A DNA stretch of 64,000 bases from Mycolicibacterium sp. HK-90 (GCF_030486405.1 NZ_CP129613.1:6014001-6078000); one strand, 5' to 3'. Numbered from the stretch's first letter, positions 11,582 to 20,998 are shown. Notes: a model not told the origin generated them from the sequence alone. Numbers and translations are program-made.

Positions 11582-12535
11582 ATGGCACGACAGGCCATCC
11601 GCAAGGCCGTCATCCCGGCGGCCGGCATCGGTTCGCGTCTGCTGCCGCTGACCAAGGCAACCCCGAAGGAGATGCTGCCGGTCGGCGACAAGCCGGTCAT
11701 CGAACATACGGTTCGCGAACTCGTCAATTCCGGCATCACCGACATCACCATCGTGGTTTCCGGCGGCAAGTCGTTGATAGAGGAGCACTTTCGTCCGAAC
11801 ACGACTCTGGTCGATCAGCTGCGAGCCGACGGCAAGGACGCCTACGCCGACGCGGTCGAGGAGGTCGGCGAGTTGTCTGCGCGTGGCCACATCACCTACC
11901 TCCACCAGCACGGCCCGTACGGCAACGGCACCCCGGTTCTCAATGCCTCACGCTCGTTCGGTGACGAGCCGGTCCTGGTGCTCTGGCCCGACGACGTCTT
12001 CGTCGCCCAGGTACCCCGCGCCCAACAACTGATCCGGGCCTATGAGCAGGCAGCGTCCCCGGTGCTGGCACTGATGCCGATGCCTCCCGAGCAGTCGCGC
12101 CGGTACGGCGTGCCGATCATCAAAGAGGATCTGGGCCAGGGGCTCCTGCGGATCTCGGGCATCGTCGAGAAACCCCAACCGGACGAGGCCCCTTCGGACT
12201 ACGCCGCGATCGGTGGCTACGTCATCACGCCCGGCGTCATCGACGAGCTCCGTGAGCAGACCAACCGCTGGCATGAGGGAACCCAGACCGGTGAGATCTA
12301 CCTGACCGACGCGATCAACGCCTACGCCAAGGACCATGCCGCGTATGGCCAGGTGATCCAGGGCCACTGGTACGACACCGGCAATCCGTCCGACTACCTG
12401 GTCGCGCAATTCGCTTTCGCCCTGGCGCATCCCGAATACGGACCGGTGCTACGGGATTTGGCATCCCATGTCGACGGGCCGCTGCTGCGTGCGCTCGCCC
12501 ACGAGATCGACGGCCCCCGGCAGGCACCGGCGTAG
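11582..12535 (+). CDS. GalU-like nucleotidyltransferase
   Basis: 317 aa from ATG 11582, behind GGGAGAGG. The N-terminal signature (AAGIGSRLLPLTKATPKEMLP, around residues 13-33) is that of UTP-glucose-1-phosphate uridylyltransferases, which make UDP-glucose. Mid-sequence, where GalU enzymes usually read PLGLGHAV, this one has YLHQHGPYGNGTPVLNA, so sugar or nucleotide specificity may differ. Mycobacteria have another galU (Rv0993), which makes this a probable paralogue. It ends 20 nt before the convergent GntR gene. Confidence 0.75.
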   Translation: MARQAIRKAVIPAAGIGSRLLPLTKATPKEMLPVGDKPVIEHTVRELVNSGITDITIVVSGGKSLIEEHFRPNTTLVDQLRADGKDAYADAVEEVGELSARGHITYLHQHGPYGNGTPVLNASRSFGDEPVLVLWPDDVFVAQVPRAQQLIRAYEQAASPVLALMPMPPEQSRRYGVPIIKEDLGQGLLRISGIVEKPQPDEAPSDYAAIGGYVITPGVIDELREQTNRWHEGTQTGEIYLTDAINAYAKDHAAYGQVIQGHWYDTGNPSDYLVAQFAFALAHPEYGPVLRDLASHVDGPLLRALAHEIDGPRQAPA

Positions 12536-12555
12536 CCGCCGATGGGCCGGCGGGT

Positions 12556-13272
12556 TCACGTCCAGAGGGCCTCCAGCGAGGTGACCGACCGGTCCAAGGC
12601 CCGGGCACTCAGTGCCCGCAGGGCGCGCCGTTCGACCACCTCGAAGCTCGCGCCGACGTGCTCGTGCAGTGCGGTGCGGCCGGCGTCGAGTTCATCGTCG
12701 AGTAGTAGGTCGACGATCTGCAGGTGCTCGGTGATGGTGGCGGCCACCCGCTCCTCGGTGACGAAGTCGTACATCCGGATCAGCCGGATCCGGCGATTGA
12801 CGTTGTCGAGCGCACTCACCATCGCCGCGTTGCCCGACGCGGTGCACAGTGCGATGTGGAACGACTCGTCGAGCAACACCATGTCCGCCTCCGCCGGCGG
12901 CGGGCAGGCCGCCAGGTCGGCCCACTGTGCACGCACCGCGGCCAGCCGTTGCTTGTCGTAGTGCAGTTGAGCGGTTTCCAGGATGCGGGCGATCCCACGC
13001 AACTCGATCGTGATGCGCAGCTCGTAGAGGTCTCGGACACCGGCGATGTTCAGTGCCACCGGGTAATACCCGTCGGGCCGGCGTTCGAGCATGCCGTCGG
13101 CGTGCAACCGGACCAGCGCCTCGCGCAGCGGTGTACGGCTGACGTTGAGTTCCTCGCACCACTGGGACTCGACCAGGCGGGTCCGGTCGTCGATCTCGCC
13201 GGCCATGAGCTTCTTGCCGAGGTCCACGTAGACGCGGTCGCGTAGAGATACCGGCTCCTGCACCCGGGTCAC
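12556..13272 (-). CDS. GntR/FCD-family regulator of the permease-biuret hydrolase operon
   Basis: 238 aa transcription factor. A winged helix lies at residues 8-75 ([22 protein letters not shown]) and an FCD ligand-binding domain follows at about 85-220 with acidic and His residues for metal or effector ([24 protein letters not shown]). The start GTG 13272 overlaps the stop of the isochorismatase-fold gene by 4 nt (GTGA). It is therefore the third gene of the operon it most likely controls through the 18-bp palindrome at 15276-15293. The effector may be the operon's substrate or product. Confidence 0.88.
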   Translation of the reverse strand: MTRVQEPVSLRDRVYVDLGKKLMAGEIDDRTRLVESQWCEELNVSRTPLREALVRLHADGMLERRPDGYYPVALNIAGVRDLYELRITIELRGIARILETAQLHYDKQRLAAVRAQWADLAACPPPAEADMVLLDESFHIALCTASGNAAMVSALDNVNRRIRLIRMYDFVTEERVAATITEHLQIVDLLLDDELDAGRTALHEHVGASFEVVERRALRALSARALDRSVTSLEALWT

Positions 13273-13955
13273 TGCAGCTCCTTGAGTGCGGCCACCACGT
13301 CGGCGCTGGGGGCATGGGCACCGAACACCCCACCCTGCATGGTGATCATGTTCAGTGCCGCAACGTGATTGGTGTGGTCGGTCGCGCCGGTGGCATCCGA
13401 TACCACCAGGCATTCGTAGCCCCGGTCGTTCGCGTCGCGCATGGTGGTGTGCACACACACGTCGGTAGTGATGCCGGTGAAGATGATGTGGGTGATGCCG
13501 CGGCCGCGCAGCACCAGGTCCAGATCGGTGGCGTAGAAGCTGCCCTTGCCAGGCTTGTCGATGACGGGTTCGCCTGGCAGCGCGGCCATCTCGGGTACCA
13601 GTTCCCACCCGGGCTCGCCGCGGGTCAGGATCCGCCCGCACGGACCGGCAGTTCCGATCTCGGCACCGATCTGCGCCGAGCGCCAGCGCTTGTTTGCGGG
13701 CAGGTCGGACAGGTCCGGGCGGTGGCCCTCGCGGGTGTGGACGATGAACAGCCCGGCCGCGCGGGCGGCGGCCAACACCTCCTGTGCGGGTCCCAGTGGC
13801 GTGCGCACCAGCGACAGGTCGTAGCCCATGGTGTCGACGTATCCACCCTCGCCGCAGAAGTCGACCTGCCAGTCGATGTTGATCAGAGCGGTTCGGCCAC
13901 GCGGGATGTCGCCGTCGTAGGGCCAGGCGTAGGGATCGGCCGGGATCGTGATCAT
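13269..13955 (-). CDS. biuH: probable biuret amidohydrolase (isochorismatase-fold cysteine hydrolase)
   Basis: 228 aa from ATG 13955, overlapping the permease stop by 4 nt. The triad is Asp28 (NIDWQVDF), Lys134 ([10 protein letters not shown]) and Cys167 ([11 protein letters not shown]). As I remember it, characterised biuret hydrolase (BiuH) has Asp36, Lys142, Cys175 and Gln215; the spacing here is identical, with Gln207 ([10 protein letters not shown]) at the equivalent place. Other blocks shared with BiuH are [33 protein letters not shown] and [12 protein letters not shown]. Expected reaction: biuret to allophanate plus ammonia. Alternatives are a ureidoacrylate or N-carbamoyl hydrolase, but the motif agreement favours biuret. 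Confidence 0.78.
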   Translation of the reverse strand: MITIPADPYAWPYDGDIPRGRTALINIDWQVDFCGEGGYVDTMGYDLSLVRTPLGPAQEVLAAARAAGLFIVHTREGHRPDLSDLPANKRWRSAQIGAEIGTAGPCGRILTRGEPGWELVPEMAALPGEPVIDKPGKGSFYATDLDLVLRGRGITHIIFTGITTDVCVHTTMRDANDRGYECLVVSDATGATDHTNHVAALNMITMQGGVFGAHAPSADVVAALKELQ

Positions 13956-15271
13956 GCGGTCTCCCCCGCCAGGGCGGGCTGCGCCGCACGGACAGGCAGG
14001 TACGCGAGTGCCGTGAACGCGAGGCCGCCGACCACCATCGCCACCACGGCGTCGGACAGCTGGGGTGCGTAGAAGTGCGTCAGCAATGCTCCTCCGGCGC
14101 CGATCGCCCATGCCGCGAACGGTTTCCACGCCAGCGCCGCAGGAGCGCGACGGCGGGCGAACACCAGCTGATCGAGGATGAGCACGATCCCGATCGGCGG
14201 CACCAGCACCCCGAGGATGTTGAGCCAGGTGGCGAAGTACGACCAGATCCCGGCGACGGCGGCGACGGTGCCGACGACCCCGAGCACGATCGTCAACTGG
14301 CGCATGGTTTTTCCGGTGATGTTGCCGAACCCGACGGCACCGTTGTAGAGGCAGTGCGCGCACACGCTGCCGAGGTTGACGAAGACGAACACGATCGCCA
14401 ACGGCACCAGGATGCCACCGCCGCCGACCAGCACGTGCAGGAAATCGCCGCCGGCCGTGCCGGGCGCGGCACCGGCGCCGAGCGCCACGACGAGCGCGCC
14501 CGCCAACTGCGCGATCAGATAGGCGACCGGGAACGCGGCGAACGCGGCCAGCGCACCTTCCCTGCCATTGCGCGCCCATCGCGTGAAATCGGCTGTCATG
14601 GTGCCTGAATCGGCGAAGCAGGCGAACACCATCGTCACGGCGACACCGAAGCCGAAGGCGTTCACGCCGGCCTCGCCCCCGTAGGACAACGCCGAACCGA
14701 GCCCGTCCTGTGCGGCCGCCAGCACCACGGCAACCACGCCCAACGGAATGAACAGCGCCGAGGCCACCACCCCGATCCACGAGATCGCCCGGATCCCGAC
14801 GAAGGTCAGGGCCACGAACAACACCCCTGCCAACAGGGTGATCCACGGCGCGCTCCAGCCCATCGAGAGGTTGAGCGTGGACCCCACCATGCCGGTCTGG
14901 AAGGCGAACCAGCCGATGACCAACGCCGAGAGGAAGACAGAGACGATCCGGAACCCCTTGGTGCCGAATGTGTCTGCCGCCGTCAGGGCGAAATTCTTGC
15001 CGGAGCGGCCGGCCAGGTAACTCAGCGTGCCCACGTAGGCCATCAGGATCAGATCGCCGACCAGAATGGCGGCCATCCCGGCGACGAAGCCGAGGTTGTA
15101 GACCACGATCCCGGCGAACACCGCCGAGGTCATGATCATCGGGAAGCCGACCCACACCGCCGACACCGAGAACAGTGACTTGCGCGCGGACACCGGGACC
15201 GGTTCGTTCTCGTACTCATCCTCGAGCGCGGGGCCGAGGGCCGAATGCTGTTCGGCAGACGCTGTATCCAT
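13952..15271 (-). CDS. NCS1-type (cytosine/nucleobase-like) permease
   Basis: 439 aa inner-membrane transporter with about 12 predicted helices, of the CodB/NCS1 type ([18 protein letters not shown] at the first helix, [37 protein letters not shown] mid-protein). ATG 15271 was chosen because a perfect palindrome sits 5 nt upstream; an upstream in-frame extension has no support. It is first in the operon with the biuret hydrolase and GntR genes, so it probably imports biuret or a related ureide or pyrimidine. The substrate is inferred from context only. Confidence 0.85.
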   Translation of the reverse strand: MDTASAEQHSALGPALEDEYENEPVPVSARKSLFSVSAVWVGFPMIMTSAVFAGIVVYNLGFVAGMAAILVGDLILMAYVGTLSYLAGRSGKNFALTAADTFGTKGFRIVSVFLSALVIGWFAFQTGMVGSTLNLSMGWSAPWITLLAGVLFVALTFVGIRAISWIGVVASALFIPLGVVAVVLAAAQDGLGSALSYGGEAGVNAFGFGVAVTMVFACFADSGTMTADFTRWARNGREGALAAFAAFPVAYLIAQLAGALVVALGAGAAPGTAGGDFLHVLVGGGGILVPLAIVFVFVNLGSVCAHCLYNGAVGFGNITGKTMRQLTIVLGVVGTVAAVAGIWSYFATWLNILGVLVPPIGIVLILDQLVFARRRAPAALAWKPFAAWAIGAGGALLTHFYAPQLSDAVVAMVVGGLAFTALAYLPVRAAQPALAGETA

Positions 15272-15275
15272 GGCT

Positions 15276-15293
15276 GTATACCGTCCGGTATAC
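15276..15293. promoter_or_regulatory. GntR operator upstream of the permease gene
   Basis: Perfect inverted repeat GTATACCG-TC-CGGTATAC, 5 bp before the permease start on the minus strand. It contains TATAC, so it may overlap the -10 region, and bound repressor would block transcription. GTATAC half-sites are typical for GntR-family regulators, and the third gene of the operon encodes one. Confidence 0.8.
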
Positions 15294-15326
15294 GGATTTC
15301 TCCGGCGTTTCTGTTCGTGAAGGTTC

Positions 15327-15405
15327 GGTAACAGGGTCCTCACCGACCCGCTGCGGTGAGGTTTACCGCAATGCAACACGACGAGCTGGTCCACGTAACA
15401 GAAAC
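15327..15405 (+). promoter_or_regulatory. candidate GlnR-binding region upstream of amt
   Basis: Three AC-n9-AC pairs lie in the 188-bp gap before amt: 15331-15343 (AC AGGGTCCTC AC), 15365-15377 (AC CGCAATGCA AC) and 15393-15405. This spacing matches the mycobacterial GlnR consensus, and GlnR activates amt genes on nitrogen limitation. The pattern is short, so chance hits are possible. Confidence 0.45.
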
Positions 15406-15459
15406 GACGTCAACTCCCAGTGATCGGCCCGCCCGGGCCGCCACCCCCAGGAGATGTTG

Positions 15460-16713
15460 ATGGATACAGGAACCACGGCGTTCATGCTGTGTTGCATCAT
15501 CGGCCTCACGCTGATGATCCCCGGCCTTGCCCTGTTCTACGGCGGCATGGTCTCGGTCAAGAGCTCGACGAACATGATGATGATGACCTTCGGGGCGGTC
15601 GCCGTGGTCGGCCTGCTCTGGGTGCTGTTCGGGTTCTCCATGGTTTTCGGTACGTCGTACGGCGGATTCCTCGGCAGCGTCACCGAATTCGCCGGCATGA
15701 AAGACCTCATGGAGCCGATGACCACCGTCGCCGGGCTGCCGATCAGTTTGTTCTCCATTTTCCAGGCCCTGTTCGCGGCCATCACCGTGGCACTGATCTC
15801 CGGCGCGGTCGCCGACCGGATGAAGTTCGGCGCCTGGATGATCTTCGCCGCCGTCTGGGCGGTGCTGGTGTACTTCCCCGTCGCGCACTGGGTGTTCGCC
15901 TTCGACGGCGTGGTCACCGAGAACTCGGTCGGCGGCTGGATCGCCAACAAACTGCACGCCATCGACTTCGCCGGCGGCACCGCGGTGCACATCAACGCCG
16001 GAGCCGCCGCCCTGGCCGTCGCCATCGTGCTGGGCAAGTCGGCCATGTTCGGCCAGCTGCGCAAGCCGCACAACGTGCCACTGACCTTGCTGGGCGCCGG
16101 CATGCTGTGGGCCGGATGGTACGCCTTCAACGGCGGATCTGCCTTGGCCGCAGGCAATTCCGCGGCCATCGTCATGGTCACCACGTTCGTCGCCACCTGC
16201 GCGGCGGTGCTGGCCTGGCTGGCCGTCGAGAAGTACAAGACCGGCCACGTCACCGGTGTGGGCGCGGCGTCGGGTGCGATCGCCGGCCTGGTCGCCATCA
16301 CCCCGGCCTGCGGTGCGGTCACGCCGGTCGGCGCGATCTTCGTCGGCGGCATCGCCGGGGCGATCTGCGTCTACGCCGTGGGCTTCAAGGAGAAGCTCGG
16401 CTACGACGACTCACTCGACGTGGTCGGCGTGCACCTCGTCGGCGGCGTGGTCGGCACCCTGCTGGTCGGCTTCTTCGCCAGCGAGGGCATGCCGAATGCC
16501 ACCAACGGCCTGCTCTACGGCGGCGGTATCGACCAGTTGTGGCGCCAGGCCGTCGCGGCCGGGGCGGTGATGCTCTATTCGTTCGCGGTCGCGTTCGCCA
16601 TCGCCTACGTGATCAAGAAGACCATGGGTATCCGGATCTCCCCCGAAGAGGAGGAGAAGGGGATCGACTCCACGTTCCACCGGGATTCGGCCTACGAGCT
16701 CGAATTCGCCTGA
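15460..16713 (+). CDS. amt: ammonium transporter, Amt family
   Basis: Ammonium channel of 417 aa in the cytoplasmic membrane with 11 predicted helices. Amt signatures are visible: GLALFYGGMV near the N-terminus, DFAGGTAVHINAG (first pore His) and DSLDVVGVHLVGGVVGTLLVGFF (second pore His). Of two near ATGs, 15460 is preferred because AGGAG (15448-15452) is 7 nt away; ATG 15454 would be only 1 nt away. It sits just upstream of the gmaS-mgs operon and below candidate GlnR sites, linking the whole block to nitrogen starvation. Confidence 0.95.
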   Translation: MDTGTTAFMLCCIIGLTLMIPGLALFYGGMVSVKSSTNMMMMTFGAVAVVGLLWVLFGFSMVFGTSYGGFLGSVTEFAGMKDLMEPMTTVAGLPISLFSIFQALFAAITVALISGAVADRMKFGAWMIFAAVWAVLVYFPVAHWVFAFDGVVTENSVGGWIANKLHAIDFAGGTAVHINAGAAALAVAIVLGKSAMFGQLRKPHNVPLTLLGAGMLWAGWYAFNGGSALAAGNSAAIVMVTTFVATCAAVLAWLAVEKYKTGHVTGVGAASGAIAGLVAITPACGAVTPVGAIFVGGIAGAICVYAVGFKEKLGYDDSLDVVGVHLVGGVVGTLLVGFFASEGMPNATNGLLYGGGIDQLWRQAVAAGAVMLYSFAVAFAIAYVIKKTMGIRISPEEEEKGIDSTFHRDSAYELEFA

Positions 16714-16724
16714 CAGAGAAGATG

Positions 16725-16777
16725 ATCCCCGGCCCGGCTGCCGTGGACCGCTCCCGCGGCAGCCGGTGACCGGGGAT
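16725..16777 (+). terminator. hairpin after amt
   Basis: Two nested stems: ATCCCCGG / CCGGGGAT (16725-16732, 16770-16777) around CCGGCTGCCG / CGGCAGCCGG (16734-16743, 16757-16766). There is no T-tract, as is common in mycobacteria. It separates amt from the next operon. Confidence 0.7.
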
Positions 16778-16800
16778 TCCTCGGCTCGCCAAAGTTTCCT

Positions 16801-16813
16801 ACTGTGATACATT
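16801..16813 (+). promoter_or_regulatory. candidate promoter of the gmaS-mgs operon
   Basis: TGTGATACATT contains an extended -10-like TGN-TACATT about 33 bp before ATG 16846. No clear -35 element is visible, so an activator such as GlnR may be needed. Confidence 0.4.
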
Positions 16814-16845
16814 GATTCCCATAAAGAGACGAAAGTGCTGGTGAC

Positions 16846-18150
16846 ATGCCGTCCGATCTCGCCACCCTCGCCGAACAGTCCGGCACCAAGTTCATCCTCG
16901 CGCTGTTCGTGGATCTGCGCGGAAAGCCTTGCGCCAAACTGGTTCCCGTCCAATCCGTCGACCTACTGGCCACCGAGGGCGTCGGCTTCGCCGGTTACGC
17001 CGTCGGCGCGATGGGCCAGGAGCCGAAGGATCCGGACCTCATGGCCATCCCCGACCCGGCCTCGTTCACCCCGATCCCGTTCATCAAAGAGGGTCTCGCG
17101 CTGGTGCACTGCGACCCCCACGTCGAAGGACAGCCGTGGCCGTACGCCCCGCGGATCATCCTCAAGGGGCTGATCCAGCGCGCGGCCGATGCCGGATTCG
17201 AACCCTGGGTCGGCGCCGAGGTCGAGTACTTCCTCCTGCGCCGCACCGCCGACGGCGCCCTGGCCACCGCCGATGCGGCCGACACCGCCGCCCAGCCCTG
17301 TTACGACGCGCGTGGTGTCACCCGGATGTATGAGCACCTCACCGCGATCTCGACGGCGATGAACGCGCTCGGCTGGTCCAACTACGCCAACGACCACGAG
17401 GACGGCAACGGCCAGTTCGAGCAGAACTTCGAGTTCTCCGACGCTCTGACCACCGCCGACCGCGTGATCACGCTGCGCTACCTGCTGTCGATGATCGCCG
17501 CCGAACGAGACATGGTGGCCACCTTCATGCCCAAACCCTTCTCCGACCGCACCGGCAGCGGCCTGCATCTGCACATGTCACTGACCAGCGCCGGGACGCC
17601 GGTGTTCCCGGGTGACACCGACGACCGCGGGCTCGGCCTGTCCGAAACGGCCTACGGGTTCATCGGCGGCATCCTCGACCACGCCTGCGCGCTGCAGTCC
17701 GTCGTCGCGCCAACGGTCAACTCCTACAAGCGCACCGGCGCGACCTCGACCGCGTCGGGGGCGTCGTGGGCACCCCGCAAGCCGAGCTACGGCGGCAACG
17801 ACCGCACCCACTACATCCGGGTGCCCGACAGCCAACGCATCGAGTTGCGCGGCGGCGACGGCTCGGCCAACCCGTATCTGGCGATCGCCGCGGCGCTCGG
17901 CGCCGGCCTCGACGGGGTCAAGCGCAGCCTCGATCCGGGCGCGGTGGGAGCCCAGGGGCCGGCGGCACTGCCGCCCACCCTGCTGCACGCCGTCGAGTCG
18001 CTGGAGGCCGACCCGGTCGTCACCGGCGTGCTCGACATCGCGGGCGACGGCGTCGCCGCCTACTTCGCCGATGTCAAACGCGCCGAGTTCTTCGACTACC
18101 ACGGCACCGTCACGCCGTGGGAGGTCGACCAATACCTGACCGCTTTCTAG
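16846..18150 (+). CDS. gmaS: glutamine synthetase-like gamma-glutamylmethylamide synthetase (GlnT/GMAS type)
   Basis: 434 aa. The GS fold is clear: GAEVEYFLLRR (metal site), EDGNGQFEQNFEFSDALTTADR, GSGLHLHMSL (ATP/metal His), YGGNDRTHYIRVPDSQRIELRGGDGSANPYL (glutamate Arg and adenine region). It is shorter than GlnA, lacks the C-terminal adenylylation segment, and precedes MgsA/B/C-like genes as in methylotrophs. The GMAS reaction is glutamate plus methylamine plus ATP to gamma-glutamylmethylamide. It is first in a six-gene operon, 12 nt before the amidotransferase gene. A true glutamine synthetase or another polyamine/amine ligase cannot be excluded from sequence alone. Confidence 0.75.
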   Translation: MPSDLATLAEQSGTKFILALFVDLRGKPCAKLVPVQSVDLLATEGVGFAGYAVGAMGQEPKDPDLMAIPDPASFTPIPFIKEGLALVHCDPHVEGQPWPYAPRIILKGLIQRAADAGFEPWVGAEVEYFLLRRTADGALATADAADTAAQPCYDARGVTRMYEHLTAISTAMNALGWSNYANDHEDGNGQFEQNFEFSDALTTADRVITLRYLLSMIAAERDMVATFMPKPFSDRTGSGLHLHMSLTSAGTPVFPGDTDDRGLGLSETAYGFIGGILDHACALQSVVAPTVNSYKRTGATSTASGASWAPRKPSYGGNDRTHYIRVPDSQRIELRGGDGSANPYLAIAAALGAGLDGVKRSLDPGAVGAQGPAALPPTLLHAVESLEADPVVTGVLDIAGDGVAAYFADVKRAEFFDYHGTVTPWEVDQYLTAF

Positions 18151-18162
18151 AAGGGAGATCAC

Positions 18163-19032
18163 ATGTGCGGGATCGTGGGGTTACACCTGCGCACACCTGA
18201 GCTGTACCCGCGGCTGGGCGAGCTGCTTGCCGCGATGCTCGGCGAGATGTCCGACCGCGGTGCTGATTCGGCGGGAATCGCGGTCTACGGAGACCCGGAG
18301 TGGTCACCGTACGGGCAGGGCTGCGTCTCGGTCACCGACGTGATCGCAGCGCCGGACGTTGGCCCGGATGTGGATGTGGTCCAGGTCGATTCGACCTACC
18401 TGCTGTCGGCCGACATGAGTTCCGAGGAGCTGCTCGGCTTGGTCCGGGAGGCCTACCCGACCGCGCTGGTCTCCGGGTTCGGCCCCGATCTGGCCGTCCT
18501 CAAAGGCGTGGGCCATCCCCGCGCGCTCACCGAAGCCTGGGGGCTGACCAAGGCCCAGGGCTGGCAGGGCGTCGGACACACCCGGATGGCCACCGAGTCG
18601 GCCGTGATCCCCTCAGGCTGCCACCCCTACACCGTCGGGCCCGGACAGTGCCTGGTACACAACGGATCCTTCGCCAACCACGCCACGATCCGCCGCGAGC
18701 TGCGCCGGGCCGGTGTGGAATTCGACAGTGAGAACGACACCGAGGTGGGTGCCCGGTTCGTCGCCGAGCAGCTGGCCGCGGGCCGCGATGTGGCGACGGC
18801 GCTCAAGGAGCTCTGCGCGGTCTTCGATGGCTTCTACACCCTGCTGGTGTCCGACCACGATTCGTTCGCGGTGGTGCGCGATGCCATCGCCTGCAAGCCG
18901 GCGGTGATCGCCGAAACCGCCGACTGGGTGGCGATGGCCAGCGAGTACCGCGCGCTGGCCGGATTGCCCGGAGTCGAGCAGGCACGCATTTGGGAACCGG
19001 AGCCGGAGGTGGTCTACGCATGGAAACGCTAG
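18163..19032 (+). CDS. mgsA: N-methylglutamate synthase subunit A-like class II amidotransferase (GlxB/MgsA type)
   Basis: 289 aa Ntn glutamine amidotransferase. ATG 18163 is followed directly by Cys2 (MCGIVGLHL), the nucleophile, and preceded by AGGGAG. Further motifs are GADSAGIAVY, GVGHTRMATES and CLVHNGSFANH. In glutamate-synthase-like complexes this subunit removes an amine from glutamine, or methylamine from gamma-glutamylmethylamide, and channels it to the FMN subunit. The next gene starts 13 nt before this one ends, so subunit synthesis is coupled. Confidence 0.8.
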   Translation: MCGIVGLHLRTPELYPRLGELLAAMLGEMSDRGADSAGIAVYGDPEWSPYGQGCVSVTDVIAAPDVGPDVDVVQVDSTYLLSADMSSEELLGLVREAYPTALVSGFGPDLAVLKGVGHPRALTEAWGLTKAQGWQGVGHTRMATESAVIPSGCHPYTVGPGQCLVHNGSFANHATIRRELRRAGVEFDSENDTEVGARFVAEQLAAGRDVATALKELCAVFDGFYTLLVSDHDSFAVVRDAIACKPAVIAETADWVAMASEYRALAGLPGVEQARIWEPEPEVVYAWKR

Positions 19033-19706
19033 TTGGATTCGATTTGCGGACAACGCCGTTGCGTGAGGTCAACGCTGCGCTGCACAAGCCAGGTGTCGAG
19101 GGCGACTTCGTCATCGCCCATCCCGACGGTGCGCACAATGTGGCCGTCGGGCTCGATGCGCCGGTGCGCGTGACCGTCGAGGGTCATGTCGGCTACTACG
19201 CCGCCGGAATGAACCAGCACGCCGAGGTCACCATCAACGGCAACGCGGGCACCGGGGTCGCCGAGAACATGATGAGCGGCACCGTGCGCGTCACGGGGAA
19301 TGCCTCGCAGTCCGCGGGCGCCACGGCCCACGGTGGGCTGCTGGTCATCGAGGGCGACGCCGCCGCCCGCTGCGGCATCTCGATGAAGGGCGCCGACATC
19401 GTGGTGGGCGGCAGCATCGGGCACATGAGCGCGTTCATGGCTCAGGCCGGCCGACTCGTGGTCCGCGGCGACGCCGGGGAGGCCCTGGGCGATTCGATCT
19501 ATGAGGCCCGCATCTACGTGCGCGGCGAGGTGACCTCACTCGGGGCGGACTGTGTCGCCAAACCGATGCGGCGCGAGCACCACGCTGAACTCGCGGAGTT
19601 GTTGTCAGCCAGTGGCTTCAGCGACGACGACACCGCGGATTACACCCGCTACGGGTCAGCCCGAAACCTCTATCACTTCCACGTCGACAATGCGAGTGCC
19701 TACTGA
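19020..19706 (+). CDS. mgsB: N-methylglutamate synthase subunit B-like GXGXG domain protein (GlxC/MgsB type)
   Basis: 228 aa from ATG 19020. It is made of the glycine-rich right-handed beta-helix of the glutamate synthase alpha-subunit C-terminal domain (GNAGTGVAENMMSGTVRVTGNASQS..., GGLLVIEGDAAARCGISMKGADIVVGGSIGHMSA). It is a structural subunit with no active site of its own, expected to hold the amidotransferase and FMN subunits together. Its TGA shares a base with the ATG of the next gene (TGATG). Confidence 0.82.
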   Translation: METLVGFDLRTTPLREVNAALHKPGVEGDFVIAHPDGAHNVAVGLDAPVRVTVEGHVGYYAAGMNQHAEVTINGNAGTGVAENMMSGTVRVTGNASQSAGATAHGGLLVIEGDAAARCGISMKGADIVVGGSIGHMSAFMAQAGRLVVRGDAGEALGDSIYEARIYVRGEVTSLGADCVAKPMRREHHAELAELLSASGFSDDDTADYTRYGSARNLYHFHVDNASAY

Positions 19707-20998
19707 TGCGTGAATCCGCCACCTTCGATCGATCCACGATCGCCGACATCCAACGCGCCGCCGAGACCGGCATCTACGACATCCGCGGTTGGGGTGCCAA
19801 ACGGCGCCTCCCCCACTTCGACGATCTGCTGTTCCTCGGTGCCTCGATGTCACGCTATCCGCTGGAAGGCTACCGGGAACGCTGCGGCACCGACGTGATC
19901 CTCGGTGACCGACACGCCAAACACCCACTGCACCTGGACATCCCGGTCACCATCGCGGGCATGAGCTTCGGCGCGCTGTCCGGCCCGGCCAAGGAGGCGC
20001 TGGGTCGCGGGGCCAGCGAGGCCGGCACCTCGACCACCACCGGCGACGGCGGCATGACACCCGAGGAACGCGGACAGAGCAAGCACCTGGTGTATCAGTA
20101 CCTGCCCTCGCGCTACGGGATGAACCCCGACGACCTGCGCAAGGCCGACGCCATCGAGGTGGTGCTCGGTCAGGGCGCCAAACCCGGTGGCGGCGGAATG
20201 CTCTTGGGGCAGAAGATCTCCCCGCGGGTGGCCCAGATGCGCACCCTGCCCGAGGGCATCGACCAGCGCAGCGCCTGCCGGCACCCGGACTGGACCGGCC
20301 CGGACGACCTGACCATCAAGATCAACGAGCTGCGTGAGATCACCGACTGGGAGAAACCCATCTACGTCAAGGTCGGCGCCACCCGCACCTACTACGACGT
20401 GAAGCTCGCGGTGCACGCCGGGGCCGATGTGGTGGTGGTCGACGGCATGCAGGGCGGCACCGCCGCCACCCAGGAGGTGTTCATCGAGCACGTCGGCATC
20501 CCGACGCTGGCCGCGGTACCACAGGCCGTGCAGGCTCTCCAAGAGCTCGGCGTCCACCGGCAGGTCCAACTGATCGTGTCCGGCGGTATCCGGTCCGGCG
20601 CCGACGTGGCCAAGGCCCTGGCCCTGGGCGCCGATGCCGTCGCGATCGGCACCGCGGCCCTGATCGCTCTCGGCGACAACCATCCCCGCTACGCCGCCGA
20701 GTACGAGAAGCTCGGCAGCGCAGCCGGTTTCTACGACGACTTCCAGGACGGCCGCGACCCGGCCGGCATCACCACCCAGGACCCCGAACTGGCAGCCCGC
20801 TTCGACCCGGTCGAGGGCGGTCGTCGGCTGGCCAACTATCTGCGGGTGCTGACCATGGAGGCCCAGACCATCGCCCGGGCCTGCGGCAAGGCCCACGTGT
20901 GCCACCTGGAACCCGAGGACCTGGTCGCGGTCACCATCGAGGCCGCCGCGATGGCCCGGGTTCCGCTGGCCGGCACGAACTGGATTCCCGGCCAGTGA
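19706..20998 (+). CDS. mgsC: N-methylglutamate synthase subunit C-like FMN protein (GlxD/MgsC type)
   Basis: 430 aa FMN-binding glutamate synthase domain (TIM barrel): GMSFGALSGPAKEALGRGA, TGDGGMTPEE, KPGGGGMLLGQKISP, KVGATRTYYDVKLAVHAGADVVVVDGMQGGTAA, LIVSGGIRSGADVAKALALGADAVAIGTAAL. The C-terminal Cys pair ACGKAHVC could ligate an Fe-S cluster. Expected to reductively add an amine or methylamine to 2-oxoglutarate with GlxB/GlxC-like partners. The GTG of the FAD oxidoreductase overlaps its stop by 4 nt. Confidence 0.82.
   Translation: MRESATFDRSTIADIQRAAETGIYDIRGWGAKRRLPHFDDLLFLGASMSRYPLEGYRERCGTDVILGDRHAKHPLHLDIPVTIAGMSFGALSGPAKEALGRGASEAGTSTTTGDGGMTPEERGQSKHLVYQYLPSRYGMNPDDLRKADAIEVVLGQGAKPGGGGMLLGQKISPRVAQMRTLPEGIDQRSACRHPDWTGPDDLTIKINELREITDWEKPIYVKVGATRTYYDVKLAVHAGADVVVVDGMQGGTAATQEVFIEHVGIPTLAAVPQAVQALQELGVHRQVQLIVSGGIRSGADVAKALALGADAVAIGTAALIALGDNHPRYAAEYEKLGSAAGFYDDFQDGRDPAGITTQDPELAARFDPVEGGRRLANYLRVLTMEAQTIARACGKAHVCHLEPEDLVAVTIEAAAMARVPLAGTNWIPGQ

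Noticed and set aside
13269..15155. 628-codon frame suggesting a permease-hydrolase fusion
   Set aside because: The N-terminal part is the permease gene read in the wrong frame; the hydrolase has its own ATG at 13955 and the permease stops at 13952.
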